A stretch of 64,000 nucleotides of DNA from Craterostigma plantagineum (lineage: Eukaryota > Streptophyta > Magnoliopsida > Lamiales > Linderniaceae): the NCBI GenBank assembly GCA_027422505.1, contig JAPQWV010000012.1, positions 20,248,001-20,312,000 on the forward strand, read 5' to 3'. Under the pieces are notes generated by a model. It saw nothing but the letters and a program-made list of their open reading frames with translations. It was not told the DNA's origin and did no database searches. Each line of letters opens with the position of its first letter. Positions within the stretch are counted from its first letter, which is position 1. The position numbers and the translations under genes are program-made. Positions 1 through 10,436 of the stretch are shown here, in pieces.

Positions 1-84
1 CTTACGAGCAAGGCTGCTTCCGTGCTTTTGAGTGTGTGTGCATGGACAGTCTGCAGGACTTGTGACCGAAGCTCTGATACCGCG
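1..84 (-). mobile_element. Leader and tRNA-Met primer-binding site of a truncated LTR retrotransposon
   Basis: Read on the minus strand, positions 84-71 give GCGGTATCAGAGC, close to the plant initiator-Met primer-binding site TGGTATCAGAGC. It directly abuts the LTR at 85-2793. The element body therefore continues left of the window, and only about 70 bases of leader are visible. No coding is recognisable in so short a piece. The superfamily is inferred from the LTR type, not from protein. Confidence 0.6.
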
Positions 85-2793
85 TGTAGCGACCCTAGCC
101 ATCACTACCATTTCCATGTTAACTTACGTGATACGACATCGTAATTTTAAAGACACATGAAATCGCGTACGAAATTTTTCATTTTCCATTTACGTTATGG
201 AAATCGTCCTATACATGTCAAAAGAATTACGTAATTCCTAAATGCGCGCGTGTCCTAATTCGCATGAAATGTGTACATGCACAGCAAAAGTACTCCTATG
301 CGCCCGGCCGCACAGGTCGTCATCCATGCACACATCACCCTCAAAAGGCGCTCGGAAGCTTCAAAAGATGCCTTGCCAGCTAGGCGATCACGTACCGTGT
401 TCGCTAGTACCTACAACACGTAACGTAAGGAGTGAGCCGTCATGGCTCAGTAAGCAGAAATTATGCATGAATGCACGTGTCCTAACTCGCAACGACAATC
501 CACGTCGATGCTCCCTGACTCTCATATTCTTTTTGTACTCTCAATTCATATGGGCCCTGGGCTTCTATCTTACTATGCGCCATTTCATAGAGCTCTAATC
601 CTCAAGGGATTCATACATATGTGAAGGTTCACACACTGAGAGGCTACCCGAAGGCACCTTTCCTGCCCCAGTGTGGCCTATCACGCGGGCGCTTCTCACT
701 GGTAGCCACCTAGGTCGCCAACACTAGAGGTTCCCTGTGCATCGCGTTTCACTCGTGTCGCATCCTCCAGGTTGCATCTCCGCCACGGGTATTCCCCCTA
801 CCTATCATAACAGGTAAATTCGGCATTCTATCGCCATGGTCGCACAGAAGAGCCGTGACTCTTCATTGAGTCGACATCAGACGCCAACATCGGCGAATAT
901 CCATCGCACACAGGCGATCTTATCACACGCACGCACACGTTCCTGTTTTTCGTCCTACTCATGCGTGCATATGCTCGTGTCATGTTCATGCGTGTATGCG
1001 TTTCATGATCTCATGCATAACAACTAAAACAAATCATGCATAGTTCACGTATCGTCATGTGAGCACATAAGCACGTAGGTCATACACAAGCAAGTTACGT
1101 GTCGTAGTCGAGTTTCTACTTACCTGTCGTCCGAGCTATGTGTTCTTACTGCTTCGGGAATTATCCACTGTTCGACCTTTAAACATAGATATCATCGTAT
1201 CAGTATTATGCCTTTATTAAATAATTAGATTCGAACTAAAATGTTTTGACTAATTTATTTTGCTAATGTCTTCTAAGTCGCTCGTTTGTAGTCTAGGCTA
1301 AGTCCCTGCCCGACTGAATTCTATGTTAAGTTAGTTCGAGTTCTAAGATAAGGATCTCAGCGATAGTTAGTACATTTTGTGTTAGATTTGTCCGATTTGT
1401 AAGGCTTGGAATCGCCCGATTGGCATGCATGGAACCCACTTTCGGTCGATTTGGACTTCATGGAATCGCCCGATTCACCATGCATTAGAACTTGCTTTCG
1501 CCGATTTATGAAATCGCCCGACTTCATGGCATGCACTTCTTGATTCGTCCGATTAATTGGCGTCCCAAATCGCCCGATTTGTGAAGTTTGCATGACAATC
1601 GATTTCGCCCGATTTGTCAAGTTCATTAGTTGGTTTCGACCGATTGGTTATACATTCGCCCGATTGGACCTTATTTGGTTAGGTGTTGATCAAATCGCCC
1701 GACTTGGCATTAAAACCCTCAAATCGCCGTGTGTTGGCCTTAACCTCAAATCGCCCGATTTGTGCTTGTTACCCAACATTTCGCCGTGTTATTTTCTATT
1801 CCTTCTAATTGGCCGATTTGAGGCATACCAAACCCAAAATCGCCGAGACTTATATCATAGGTATAGAAATTCACATACATGCATCGCCTGATTCTTACAT
1901 TCAAACCCTACCTTCGTTTTAATCGTGCTCCCATAACAGAATCGCCCGATTTTGTTCATGGTTTGCTTTCGGACGATTCTTAAAGATCGTCCGATTTGTC
2001 ACTCAAACTAAAATCGCCCGATTTGCCACGTAATCTCCCCGATTCGTCCGAACCTTCAAATCTTCACCTACCCGATAAGCTCATACCTCATTCTACCCAG
2101 AATTCATCGTTCCTAAAATTCTTCCTACTCCAAAACTCCTAGCCTACCCCGAAATCATCTTATACCTAGGTTATGAGCCTTAAAAACACGTTAAGCTACC
2201 CAATACTTAGCTAATTCGCAAGGAAACCCTAAAGTATGATTTTATACCCTAAATATGCTTTAACCCTAGTAATGGAAACCAAAATAGCTTACAGTGAAAA
2301 TTTCACTTAATTACTCGAATTCCTAACTAGCTTGAGAGCGTTGCTTTGAGTTTCCTTCGATCTTCTTCTTGTTTCTTTTTCTCTCAAACTCTCGAGGGTT
2401 TTTTTTCTTAAGTGAGGTTATGGAGTTTGGATTGTTAGATTAGATATTTATCATAGGTTATGGGGGTGGAGTTAGAGTTAACGTGCACTTCCTTATTTTA
2501 AGGAAGTTTTGTCCCCTCTCAAGTTGGGCTTTTGGGCCAATTACTTACACTTATACCATTAATAATTTTGTAGCCCATTTAAGGCCATTAGTAGTGTTAT
2601 TCCTTGATTCTCCTTGTCCTATATTTTCGAAAATTGCCACATAGGTTAGATGTCATCATCAACACATAATCAATTGCAACTAATTGCTCGTAATTCATAA
2701 AATCACATAGTCAGCATTCGAAATTCAAATAATCCTATAAAACACTTGCGCACACTTATTGGCCTACTAGTTTTCGGGGACTCGGGTTCTACA
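85..2793 (-). mobile_element. 2.7-kb LTR (5' LTR of a minus-strand Ty3/gypsy-like element)
   Basis: The left end TGTAGCGACCC and the right end CGGGTTCTACA are inverted (TGTAGAACCCG when reversed), giving the classic TG...CA ends. A tRNA-Met primer-binding site sits just outside the left end. Parts of the sequence are shared with the solo LTR at 42876-45412: the CACAGGTCGTCATCCATG block at 312 and 43063, GTACCTACAACACGTAA near 410 and 43158, and TACCTGTCGTCC near 1131 and 43924. The two are thus diverged members of one family. The right end abuts MULE transposase coding, so the element probably inserted into that gene. The target-site duplication cannot be tested because the other end lies outside the window. 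Nothing in this stretch looks like a host gene. Confidence 0.75.
1395..2045. repeat. Interspersed short palindromic motif array inside the LTR
   Basis: The motif AATCGCCCGATT and close variants recur about eleven times (for example near 1413, 1462, 1512, 1569, 1605, 1654, 1693, 1749, 1941 and 2013), with further degenerate copies such as CGTCCGATTT. Spacing is irregular, about 35 to 130 bases. The motif is partly self-complementary (ATCG and CGAT ends). It lies in the central LTR, away from both termini. Confidence 0.75.
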
Positions 2794-3592
2794 CCGCGCA
2801 CATGGTAAGCAAATTTGATCGTACTATGGCTCAAATAGACGCACTGAATAAGGTTGTTGAAAAGTGGTTGAAGGACATCAACGTGGAGCAATGGACGTTC
2901 GCACATGACGGCGGTCGTCGTTGTGGTGTAATGACGACAAACGTTTCGGAAGGGCTGAACAGTGTACTAAAAGGGGCTCGATTACTACCTCCAAAAGCAA
3001 TTGTAGACTTACTTTTCATATGTAGTTTCATTAATAATTTTGTTGACTTCACTTGGTGACGCATCCATTTTTTTGGTAAAGTATATATGTTCGTATGTAT
3101 AGGTGCGTAACATATTTCGAGATCGATTCCGAGAGGCAACGTCATCAATGGAGAATTCCGAAACTAACTGGTCGCGTTACGCGACGAATAAGTTTCAAAA
3201 TTGGACGAGAGAATCATGGGATCACGCTGTATATCGGTTTGATGTTCGAGAGGTTACGACAGAAGTTGTAACGTCCAAAGTTCATGCACATACGCATGTG
3301 GTGAGGATCAATGATAGAACATGTACGTGCGGGAATTGGAGCATGTTCAATATTCCATGTTCTCATGCCCAAGCAGCGTGTCGTCACTGGCAAATTCAGT
3401 CCGGCTAATTTGTCGCGCCATACTACACGAAACTCGCATACATGATGACATACGAAGGTTTTTTTCAACCAATGTACAATGAATGTTATTGGGCCACCGC
3501 TGACTTTACTCTTGTTCATAACGACGCAACTCTAGAGAGAACCGGACCTGGAAGATACCAACGGAATTATTTTCATAATGAGATGGATTGAG
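2794..3592 (+). pseudogene. MULE transposase C-terminal fragment with SWIM zinc finger
   Basis: The reading frame opens right after the LTR and runs to 3017, then resumes at 3103. The first part encodes the late transposase region (a segment ending in NVSEGLNSVL, typical of MuDR transposases). The second encodes the SWIM-type zinc finger CTCGNWSMFNIPCSH near 3328-3372, then the usual tail reading PYYTKLAYMMTYEGFFQPMY and ending near HNEMD. The break is an intron of about 85 bases with acceptor AG at 3101-3102; its donor reads AT rather than GT. An in-frame TAA at 3406-3408 interrupts the tail, which continues in the same frame to about 3590. The N-terminal DDE catalytic half is absent, presumably separated by the LTR element. 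The family call is confident; the copy is non-functional. Confidence 0.85.
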
Positions 3593-3664
3593 GTGAAACC
3601 CGAGCGAGATAATGCGGAAGACGACATTGATGTAGTATGTTAAATAATTCAACCAATAATAATG

Positions 3665-4205
3665 TGGTATGTCTCGTACTAATAATAATTTCGTACACAC
3701 AAACGTCTAATAATAATAATTTGATTAATAATAATAATAATAACAAATGTCGCGTACTAATAATAATTTCGTACACACAAACGTCTAATAATAATGTCAT
3801 TAATACTAATAATAATTGCATTAATAATAATACAAATGTCTCGTACTAATAATAATTTCGTACACACAATAATAATAATAATTTCATTATTAATAATAAT
3901 AATAATTGCATTAATAATAATAACAAAAGTCTCGTACTAATAATAATTTCGTACACACAAACGTTTAATAATAATAATTTCATTAATAATAATAATTGCA
4001 TTAATAATGATAATAACAAATGTCTCGTACTAATAATAATTTCGTACACACAAACGTTTAAAAATAATAACAATAATTTCATTAATAATAATAATAATTG
4101 CATTAATAATAATAATAACAAATGTCTCGTACTAATAATAATTTCGTACACACAAACATCTAATAATAATATTAATACTTTCATACCGACAAACGTCTAA
4201 TAATA
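3665..4205. repeat. TAA-rich minisatellite, unit about 90 bp
   Basis: A conserved core, CGTACTAATAATAATTTCG followed by TACACACAAACGT, recurs at about 3674, 3751, 3843, 3933, 4024 and 4126, so the period is about 77 to 102 bases. Between cores lie variable (TAA)n/(ATT)n tracts. It starts directly after the transposase relic, so it may be internal to the same MULE. Apparent reading frames here are low-complexity and not genes. Confidence 0.85.
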
Positions 4206-4389
4206 ATACAAAAAACGCAATAATACTAACTATCCCCCACGATGGAACAAATGGATCCCCGTACCACAACGGCGCAGCTGATGTTGTCGACTTCCACGTC
4301 GATGAATAGGTTGGCCGCCGTCGTCGTCGTCGTCGCTGTCTTCCCTACTTCAAAACGCCCGATGCGGTTGTGGAGGTGTCACGAACGTC
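4206..4389. other. Short spacer with GTC trinucleotide run
   Basis: This spacer between the minisatellite and the 3' end of the broken PMD gene contains a short GTCGTC run near 4318-4335. No start-to-stop frame of note was seen. It may be the 3' part of the minus-strand gene to the right. Confidence 0.4.
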
Positions 4390-5535
4390 TGACATTTTTT
4401 GAATAATAAATGATAAATACTTTCTTAGTAAGATGGTCTGACATACCTGAAGACCAAAATCTTGTGTCGAGGTAGTAAAAAGGAAGTCCTAGAAAAATGA
4501 CGCGTCCGGTACTGATTCTTGCTGGTGATGAGATGGTCCGGCTTCGTGGTGATGAGATGGTCCGGCTTCGTGCTGTTGATATGGCATCGATGTCGAACCT
4601 TGTTGGTGCCAAGCCGTGTGCTCGCGTCGTTCGATATACATTCCTTCCATCTGCTGCAGCATGCGATCACATGCATCATAATCAGACGCGCGCAAAAGGC
4701 GACGACTCTCCGAAGTATAGCGCTCTTACAGTAGTGGTGTTATTAAAACGTAAATCAATTTTGAAATAATTATGTAAATTCGACATACCATCGTATCTAT
4801 AAACACGGCGTCTCCCATCTGGGACCCTCGGTCATCCGCCTTACGTGTGGGGATATGTACCGGCGAGTGATACGAAAGTACCACTCGTAGTACCCGTCGT
4901 CCACCGAGTTCTGCAGCGTCGCGAGCTGAGCAATGACAACCGTGGCATCCCTGTCGTCCCAGAGTTGTATCCACTGGGCATGGGTCGATATCCAGTTCAA
5001 ACCCCGTGCGTTGCCGTCGTTCGAACCCATGGAGATTTGTATCTCGATATGCCGGTAGCTCGGGGATGCCTTGGAAAAGTCCGAACTGACGAAGAATGCG
5101 CTCCGGATACTGAAATTCGACGATGAAAAATATGAGAGGGCACCTCGAACGACAGGCTATCGGGATGCATTCTTCGTGCAAATCTGCCGTTAAATCATAC
5201 GACGTCCAATTGAACTGCAATATCTGCAGCTTGTCGAGGACTTCGCGCATTGTGCGTATGTTCGAACGCGTCGAAGATGTGTGAGTCATCGACGCATTCC
5301 ACCTACGATTCACAATAATATAAGCATAAGTTGGAAGAATAATGGGGTGCAACTTTCCTAATAATCGCCTAGGAAGAATAATGGGGTTTGTACCCCAGAT
5401 AACGCCCTCTAACGACCGGATCTTGAGTGTCTTATCGGTCCACTCCGGGTCTACAACGACGTCGCGCGAACGATGACTCGTCTGCATCGTCAAAACTGAA
5501 CCGTCTACCGGACCGTAGTAACTTAAGTCCTCCAT
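4390..5535 (-). pseudogene. Plant mobile domain (PMD / aminotransferase-like) gene relic
   Basis: On the minus strand the start at 5535 encodes YYGPVDGSVLTMQTSHRS, the typical opening of plant mobile domain proteins. A likely intron (donor just after the LKIRS segment near 5410, acceptor at GTGAATCGTAG near 5307) precedes a second exon with CPLIFFIVEFQYPERILRQ, the late PMD core. A frameshift near 5030 moves the end into another frame, which reads WIQLWDDRD and YYEWYFRITRRYISP. The central part of a normal PMD is missing, so the copy is truncated and broken. PMD proteins act in chromatin silencing (MAIN/MAIL family) and also occur as passengers in transposons. Its convergence with the MULE relic suggests cargo, which is inference. 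Confidence 0.7.
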
Positions 5536-5555
5536 TCTTCAAAAAATAATAAAAT

Positions 5556-5785
5556 AAAATAAAATCAACGAAAAAATTTACGCTAAATCAATGTTACGCC
5601 CAAATCAACGGAAACATTTTACGTCCAAATCAACAAATACAAGTTAAGCCTAAATCAACGAAAACAATGACGCCTAAATCAACGAAAACATTTTACGCCC
5701 AAATCAACATATACAATTTAAGCCTAAATCAACGAAAACAATTTAACCCTAAATCGAAGAAAACAATTTACGCTAAATCACTCTC
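5556..5785. repeat. Degenerate tandem repeat, unit about 30 bp
   Basis: The unit is approximately CCTAAATCAACGAAAACAAT plus a TTACG-type linker. It repeats about eight times upstream (minus sense) of the PMD relic. The copies are imperfect. Confidence 0.8.
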
Positions 5786-5940
5786 GTCGCGCCGCCGCCG
5801 TTATCGTCGTCGCCGTCCGTTGGTCGCCGCCGTTCTCATCGCCGCCGTTAGCTCTTCGCCGCCGTCCGTTCTCGCCGTCGTCCGCTCGCTGCCGTGGTCC
5901 GCTCGTCGCCGCCGCTCGTCGCCGTTCTCAACTTGTCATC
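5786..5940. repeat. GC-rich CGC/CGT simple-sequence block
   Basis: An irregular run of CGCCG, CGTCG and CGTTC units, strikingly GC-rich against AT-rich flanks. Frames across it give Arg/Ser/Ala-rich strings and are not credible proteins. Confidence 0.7.
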
Positions 5941-5978
5941 TGAGAACAGAGGGGGGCGCAGGTGGCTAAATCCCGATC

Positions 5979-6112
5979 TAATTCGTAACTCAGAGTTACG
6001 AATTATAAATCGTATCATCGAGTTACTAATTAGATCCGTTATGCTCGTATTCAGCGCCAGATTAAATCGTAACTCGGGGATACGAGTTACCACTTCGTAT
6101 CTCTGAGTTATG
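5979..6112. repeat. Cluster of inverted CGTAACTC/GAGTTACG motifs with a 13-bp perfect palindrome
   Basis: Positions 5979-5991 (TAATTCGTAACTC) and 5993-6005 are perfect inverted arms around a single base. Related CGAGTTAC, CGTAACTC, ACGAGTTAC and GAGTTATG motifs follow near 6019, 6068, 6083 and 6106. This could be the end of the MULE/PMD unit or an independent foldback element. No target duplication was identified. Confidence 0.6.
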
Positions 6113-6419
6113 AAAACACCTATTTTATTAATTGGTATAAACATTTACCTATTTAATTGATATTAAGTTAAAAACGATTTATTTTATTAACAACAATTTA
6201 GCAAAAAACTATTACAAACAATCAATATAATAATATTAAATATTCTTAAAATACGTATCAAAATATATACATTTTTATCTTTTAATTAACTATATTATTT
6301 AAACATTCAATTTCTTAGAAACCGTGCCAATTCACAAATGTCCACAAACAAATGGGACAGCGGGTGTACAAAAATATTAGTATGTGCAAAACAACACACG
6401 TTATTCTCGTAACGTGAAT
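6113..6419. other. AT-rich upstream region of the GLTP gene
   Basis: No coding is seen. The stretch precedes the presumed transcription start of the GLTP gene and is the likely place for its promoter. No TATA element could be assigned with confidence. Confidence 0.35.
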
Positions 6420-6867
6420 GCTACTACTATCACAACTGTGAGAGAAGAGAATCATACTTCGACTCGACGTGAGCGCAGATCAACGACGAAGGTAAATCCG
6501 AATCTATATTTATACCACCCTTGTTATTCTCTTTGCTAAATTAGTGATCGGTAATCGGGTGAGTTGCTACGTGTTTTGATGAACGACGTCGATTCTTTGA
6601 GAGCTCCGTAAACTTGATTTTACGTTTATTGCCTAGATCGCTTCATAGCTTGATTGGCGATCGACTAAAACCCAAGCTGGATGATTGCTGTTGAAATTTT
6701 GCTTCACTCAATTTTCTTTTTTAATGTTAGGTGTGGTGATTTCCTCTGTATGAGATCTTATCTGTTTGTTGTTAGCTTATTAAAAGATGAAAAATTTTGT
6801 CATTTTTCTGTGCTTTCGAATTTACATGGAAACTGTTATGCGAATTTTGATTGTAGTCAGGTACGAG
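6420..6867 (+). other. Probable 5' UTR with leader intron of the GLTP gene
   Basis: Position 6491 ends AACGACGAAG followed by GTAAAT (donor). TTGTAGTCAG ends at 6860 (acceptor), seven bases before the chosen ATG. This gives a leader intron of about 369 bases (6492-6860). The start of the leader is not visible in the sequence. The proposal rests on splice-site consensus and on the short distance left between acceptor and ATG. Confidence 0.55.
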
Positions 6868-8459
6868 ATGGAGCAGACAGTGTTCACCCCTGCGCTTGAA
6901 GGAATGAAGCATATTAAGTCCGAGAATGGAGTGATGCTGACTAAGCCATTCCTGGATGTGTGCAAACTCATTCTCCCTGTTATAGGTACGTTACAATTCG
7001 ATTGCTTTGTTGCGAGCTTTATCGCGTTTTTTTGGTACAATGAGGTTCTGTATCGAACTAGGCGTACCAAGCATTGTAATGCTGTAGATTTGATATTATA
7101 TGTCTGTTGGCCTTTGATGTCCGCTTCACATATACCTCAACCCAGGTGCTTTAATGCATCAACTTTTTCTAGTTTCATGATGGACTATTGAGGAAAGTGA
7201 CTGATAAATTAGTCAGCATTGTTTAACTCACATCCTTAGATGCATGTGGCAACCTATAGTATTGCCTTGTGCAGATAAGTTTGGAGCTGCCATGGCACTT
7301 GTCAAATCTGATATAGGAGGCAATATAAGTGTGAGAGATAATCTTCCTTCATGTTGATTTTCAACCGTTAAATAGCTTCATTGTCTCTCTTCACTTCTGT
7401 TAGGAGGGCTGTAATGACACCCTTGGTTATTTTTTTCTACTTTAGAGGTTGGAGAACAAGTACCTTGTCAGCCCAGAAAAATATTGCAATTTATACAGCA
7501 TGGTGCAAGAAGAGCTTGATGCTAAGACAGCCAAAGGCTCGTCTAGTTGCACCAATGGTCTCCTCTGGCTCACAAGGTGAGCCAATTTCTGTTTATCTCT
7601 GTTTTTATCTTTTACTGCATTTTATTCACTAGCAATGATATTGGTATTACCACGATAAAGATTGTTTGTGTTATTTCAATCGCAACAAATGTCTTTGTCA
7701 TGTTTTACAGGGCTATGGATTTCTTGGTTGAGTTATTCAGGAACTTAATTGCACATCCAGACTGGAGTATATCTCAAGCTTGTTCTGACTCCTACTCAAA
7801 GACCCTGAAAAAGTGGCATAATTGGATAGCAAGTTCAAGCTTCACGGTAAATCTGCAGTAAATTTTCTACCGGATATTGTTATATATCTGTTTAAACTCT
7901 CTTTCAATTTGAACCCAATTACGTGTATAGAAGAATCCCTCTGTTAAAAAGAAAAACGTATAAGATCTTTTGTGTATACATACTAGATGTTAGTTGTGGC
8001 GATTGAACAACTTGAAAATTAGCTGTGTTTACTAACTGACCATGATAATCAAGGTTATGGCCAAAATGTTATAGGCTGGTACTAACATTCGTTTATGAGT
8101 TAGATTAACCGAACCGTATACATGCGATAACTTGTTCAGGTTGCTATGAAGCTTGCTCCCGAGAGGAACAAGTTCATGGAAGTCGTAGGTGGCTCCAGCG
8201 ATGTGCATAGTGATATAGAAAAGTTCTGCACCACTTTCTCGCCGTTTCTCGAAGAGAATCACAAATTCTTGGTAAAACCTTTTTCTTTTCATGCAATTCT
8301 CCCATCTTCATCTGATCCGTTTTGTGTCCCAAAATGAAATGAACTTCGCTTTCTTTGCTACCGTGTTATTGTTTGTCTGGCTTCAACGGCCATGAAAACG
8401 ATAAACTTGTGTGCGTTTTCATGTAGGCAATCGTGGGAATGGATTCTCTGAAGGCTTAA
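6868..8459 (+). CDS. GLTP1: Glycolipid transfer protein (GLTP1-like)
   Basis: Six coding exons splice cleanly: 6868-6985, 7275-7330, 7446-7576, 7711-7846, 8140-8271 and 8427-8459, giving 201 residues with the stop TAA at 8457-8459. All introns are GT-AG and phases match. The protein is a single GLTP domain, the cytosolic all-helical fold that moves glycolipids (in plants mainly glucosylceramide) between membranes. The family's ligand-contact region is visible as KSDIGGNISRLE across exons 2-3 (Asp, Asn, Lys/Arg contacts), the Trp in LLWLTRAMDFLVELF at exons 3-4, and the His in KTLKKWHNW in exon 4. Length and exon pattern match plant GLTP1, about 202 aa in Arabidopsis. The start MEQTVFTPALEGMKHIKS aligns with the usual family start. 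No signal peptide is seen, as expected. The gene is intact and lies upstream of a same-strand RIC gene. Confidence 0.93.
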
Positions 8460-9048
8460 TTTGGTAGAATGTCAGAACTATAGACTTGGGCCATTACATA
8501 ATAATCTTGTTATTTCATTGCAGAATCGATTTTCACTATTACTATTCTTAGTATATAAAGATTGTCCTTTTTTGTTTCTGAAAATTCGACGGCTGTAAGG
8601 TTTTATTCATTATGAACCAACCATCAACTAGAGGCTTCGCTTTTACATCATTTTGTCTCAGGTTGTTTCATTTTCTTTCCTTTTCGTTTGTTTATTATTT
8701 CAGCAAAAGGAAGAAAGGAAAATAGAGAGGATTTTGAGAGACATTTACCAATCTTCATTCTAGTCTCCCTCTGCGTCCAGTATTTCAAGAAAATCCATAG
8801 AGAAAACAGAGGACTTTTCTTGAGTATTGGTGCAGAGAACTCAATTTTTTTCTTTTTTCTTTTTTCTCTTATTGCATGGATCAGCATTGATTCAATGGGA
8901 TTATAACTATCTTATTTCTTGAAGAAAAGCCTTGTTTTTCTGTTCTTTTCATCTTTTCGCGATGGTATTTTCATCGAAATTTCCCCTAAGAATCCATGCA
9001 AGTTCCTTGACTCAAAGAGAAGACAAGGAAGACGAAGAGGACGAGAAG
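8460..9048. other. Intergenic: GLTP 3' end and RIC 5' leader
   Basis: Pyrimidine-rich, T-rich sequence. The 3' UTR and poly(A) signals of GLTP presumably lie in the first part and the RIC leader in the last part. Upstream ATGs in the RIC frame at 8932 and 8962 exist but would add an unusual leader. The family start at 9049 is preferred. Confidence 0.45.
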
Positions 9049-9108
9049 ATGACTACTAAGATGAAAGGCCTCTTCAAAGGCCTCAGATACATTTCTCACA
9101 TATTCGGT

Positions 9109-9164
<56 letters not shown>

Positions 9165-10436
9165 ACCGTCGATCTTAATAACGTTATCACAACGTTGGAA
9201 GAATCTTGTAATGAAACGAATAATGCAGAGGAAGAAAAAGAAGACGAGATTCAGATCGGTTTCCCAACTGACGTAAAGCACGTGGCCCACATAGGATGGG
9301 ATGGACCATCGACAGAATCCGCAACTTGGGTTCGATCGCCTTATTGTTTTAAATTCAAATTTCTCTAACTTCTTTTTTTTTTTCGTTCTTTTTTTAATCC
9401 CAACTCGTAAAAAAATTTGCTAGATGAAAGAGTACAAATCGCCGACGGGAGGGTTCCAATCGGCGCCGTTAGGCCTCCCCGGAGAAACCCGAGAGGACGT
9501 CGAGGAGATTAAATGGGTTTCTTCAGGTTCCATTTCTCATATTCTTATTAAATGGGGGGCTAAGCATAGTTTTTATATGATTATTATGAAATGAATAGGG
9601 AGAACGCCATTTTTGGTTCCTCAATGTTCGGATACGGACGTTTTTTGTCTCACATGTTCCGAAATGCCACTTTTAGCCCCAAATCTTCCCGATTTTGTGT
9701 GTCGTTATGGTCCTCGGGTTAGTTTTTAACCATTAGTTGAATGGAATACTGACTGAGTGGTCACAATTTTACTGGTTCTGTCGCAAAAATTTCGGACTGG
9801 CCCGTAATATTTGTTGGTCCAACTCGTAATTCCATCCAAACTAATGGTTAAATTAACCGAGGGACCAAAACGTCACAAAACTGCCAACATTATGGACAAA
9901 AGGTGTCATTCCAAAACATGGTGGACCAAAAAACGTCCAGTACCAAAAACGACGTTCCCCCAAACTGATCTATAACATCACTCGTGCCAAAAGATTCGAA
10001 GAGGGGCATCAACAAAGGAAGCGAGTCTCCTGCGCGGGACCCGCCCGACGTGCCCAAATCATCCCGCCGCCGCCCCTCAAAGGAGAGCAACTCGGCCGAC
10101 TCGCCGAAGAAGAAAGACCCTTCTTCGTCCTCCTCGAGGCCGAGGCGTAGGTCCTCGAAGGATTCCTCGGAGGGAAGCGTTAAGTCGAGTCGATCCTCAA
10201 AGGACAAGGAAAAGGAAGAAGGAACCTTCGGCTCGGGCGAGCACGAGCCGTCGGCGGGCGGCGGCTCGTTGGTGTCCATGGAATCGCCTTCGAGGGGTTT
10301 GCCCGACATTCCGAAGAATTCGAGGAGAAAGAAGTCAAAGGACTCGGGATCGAGCCACCGATCGAGGTCGAAAGAGTCCATCAACGAGGAAGGTGGGCCC
10401 CACGAGTCGGGCGGGGGCCTAGAGCTGCTTCCATGA
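9049..10436 (+). CDS. ROP-interactive CRIB motif-containing protein (RIC family)
   Basis: Four exons: 9049-9106, 9229-9329, 9424-9526 and 9994-10436. All are GT-AG with matching phases and give 234 residues, stop TGA at 10434-10436. The N-terminus MTTKMKGLFKGLRYISHIF followed by an acidic stretch and the CRIB motif IGFPTDVKHVAHIGWDGP (about residues 27-44) are diagnostic of plant RICs. These bind GTP-loaded ROP GTPases to steer actin, microtubules and polar growth. After CRIB comes KEYKSPTGGF...LGLPGE, then a Ser/Arg/Lys-rich disordered tail with PPDVPKSSRRR and LPDIPKNSRRKKSKDS, ending SGGGLELLP. The tail is the variable part of the family. Arabidopsis RIC1 is, from memory, next to GLTP1, which supports orthology; the tail does not let me assign the number. 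The gene is apparently intact despite a MITE in intron 3 and a long TC repeat in intron 1. Confidence 0.9.
9111..9161. repeat. (TC)n microsatellite, about 25 units, in RIC intron 1
   Basis: An uninterrupted TC dinucleotide run begins four bases after the GT of the exon 1 donor (GTGATC) at 9107. It adds no coding if the splice model is right; read through, it would give a Leu-Ser repeat and miss the CRIB frame. Confidence 0.95.
9598..9961. mobile_element. MITE in RIC intron 3
   Basis: The ends are inverted: GGGAGAACGCCATTTTTGGT at 9598 and, reversed from 9961, GGGGGAACGTCGTTTTTGGT. Subterminal parts also pair (CCGAAATGCCACTTTTAG and TGGTGGACCAAAAAACG-type segments). The flanks AAATGAATA and AAACTGATC are too different to claim a target duplication, so the superfamily is uncertain (MULE-like termini are one reading). 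It ends 32 bases before the exon 4 acceptor. Confidence 0.7.

Noticed and set aside
1592..1891. 99-codon plus-strand frame and the opposing 89-codon minus frame
   Set aside because: Both run through the AATCGCCCGATT array in the LTR; the protein is a translation of the repeat and has no family resemblance.
3846..4184. 112-codon Leu-rich frame
   Set aside because: Translation of the TAA/ATT minisatellite; low complexity only.
5667..5969. Arg-rich 100-codon frame
   Set aside because: Spans the 30-bp tandem repeat and the CGCCG block; no start context and no similarity.
8932..9276. 114-codon frame with a Leu-Ser repeat
   Set aside because: It reads through the RIC exon 1 donor and the TC microsatellite; the spliced model restores the CRIB frame and is preferred.
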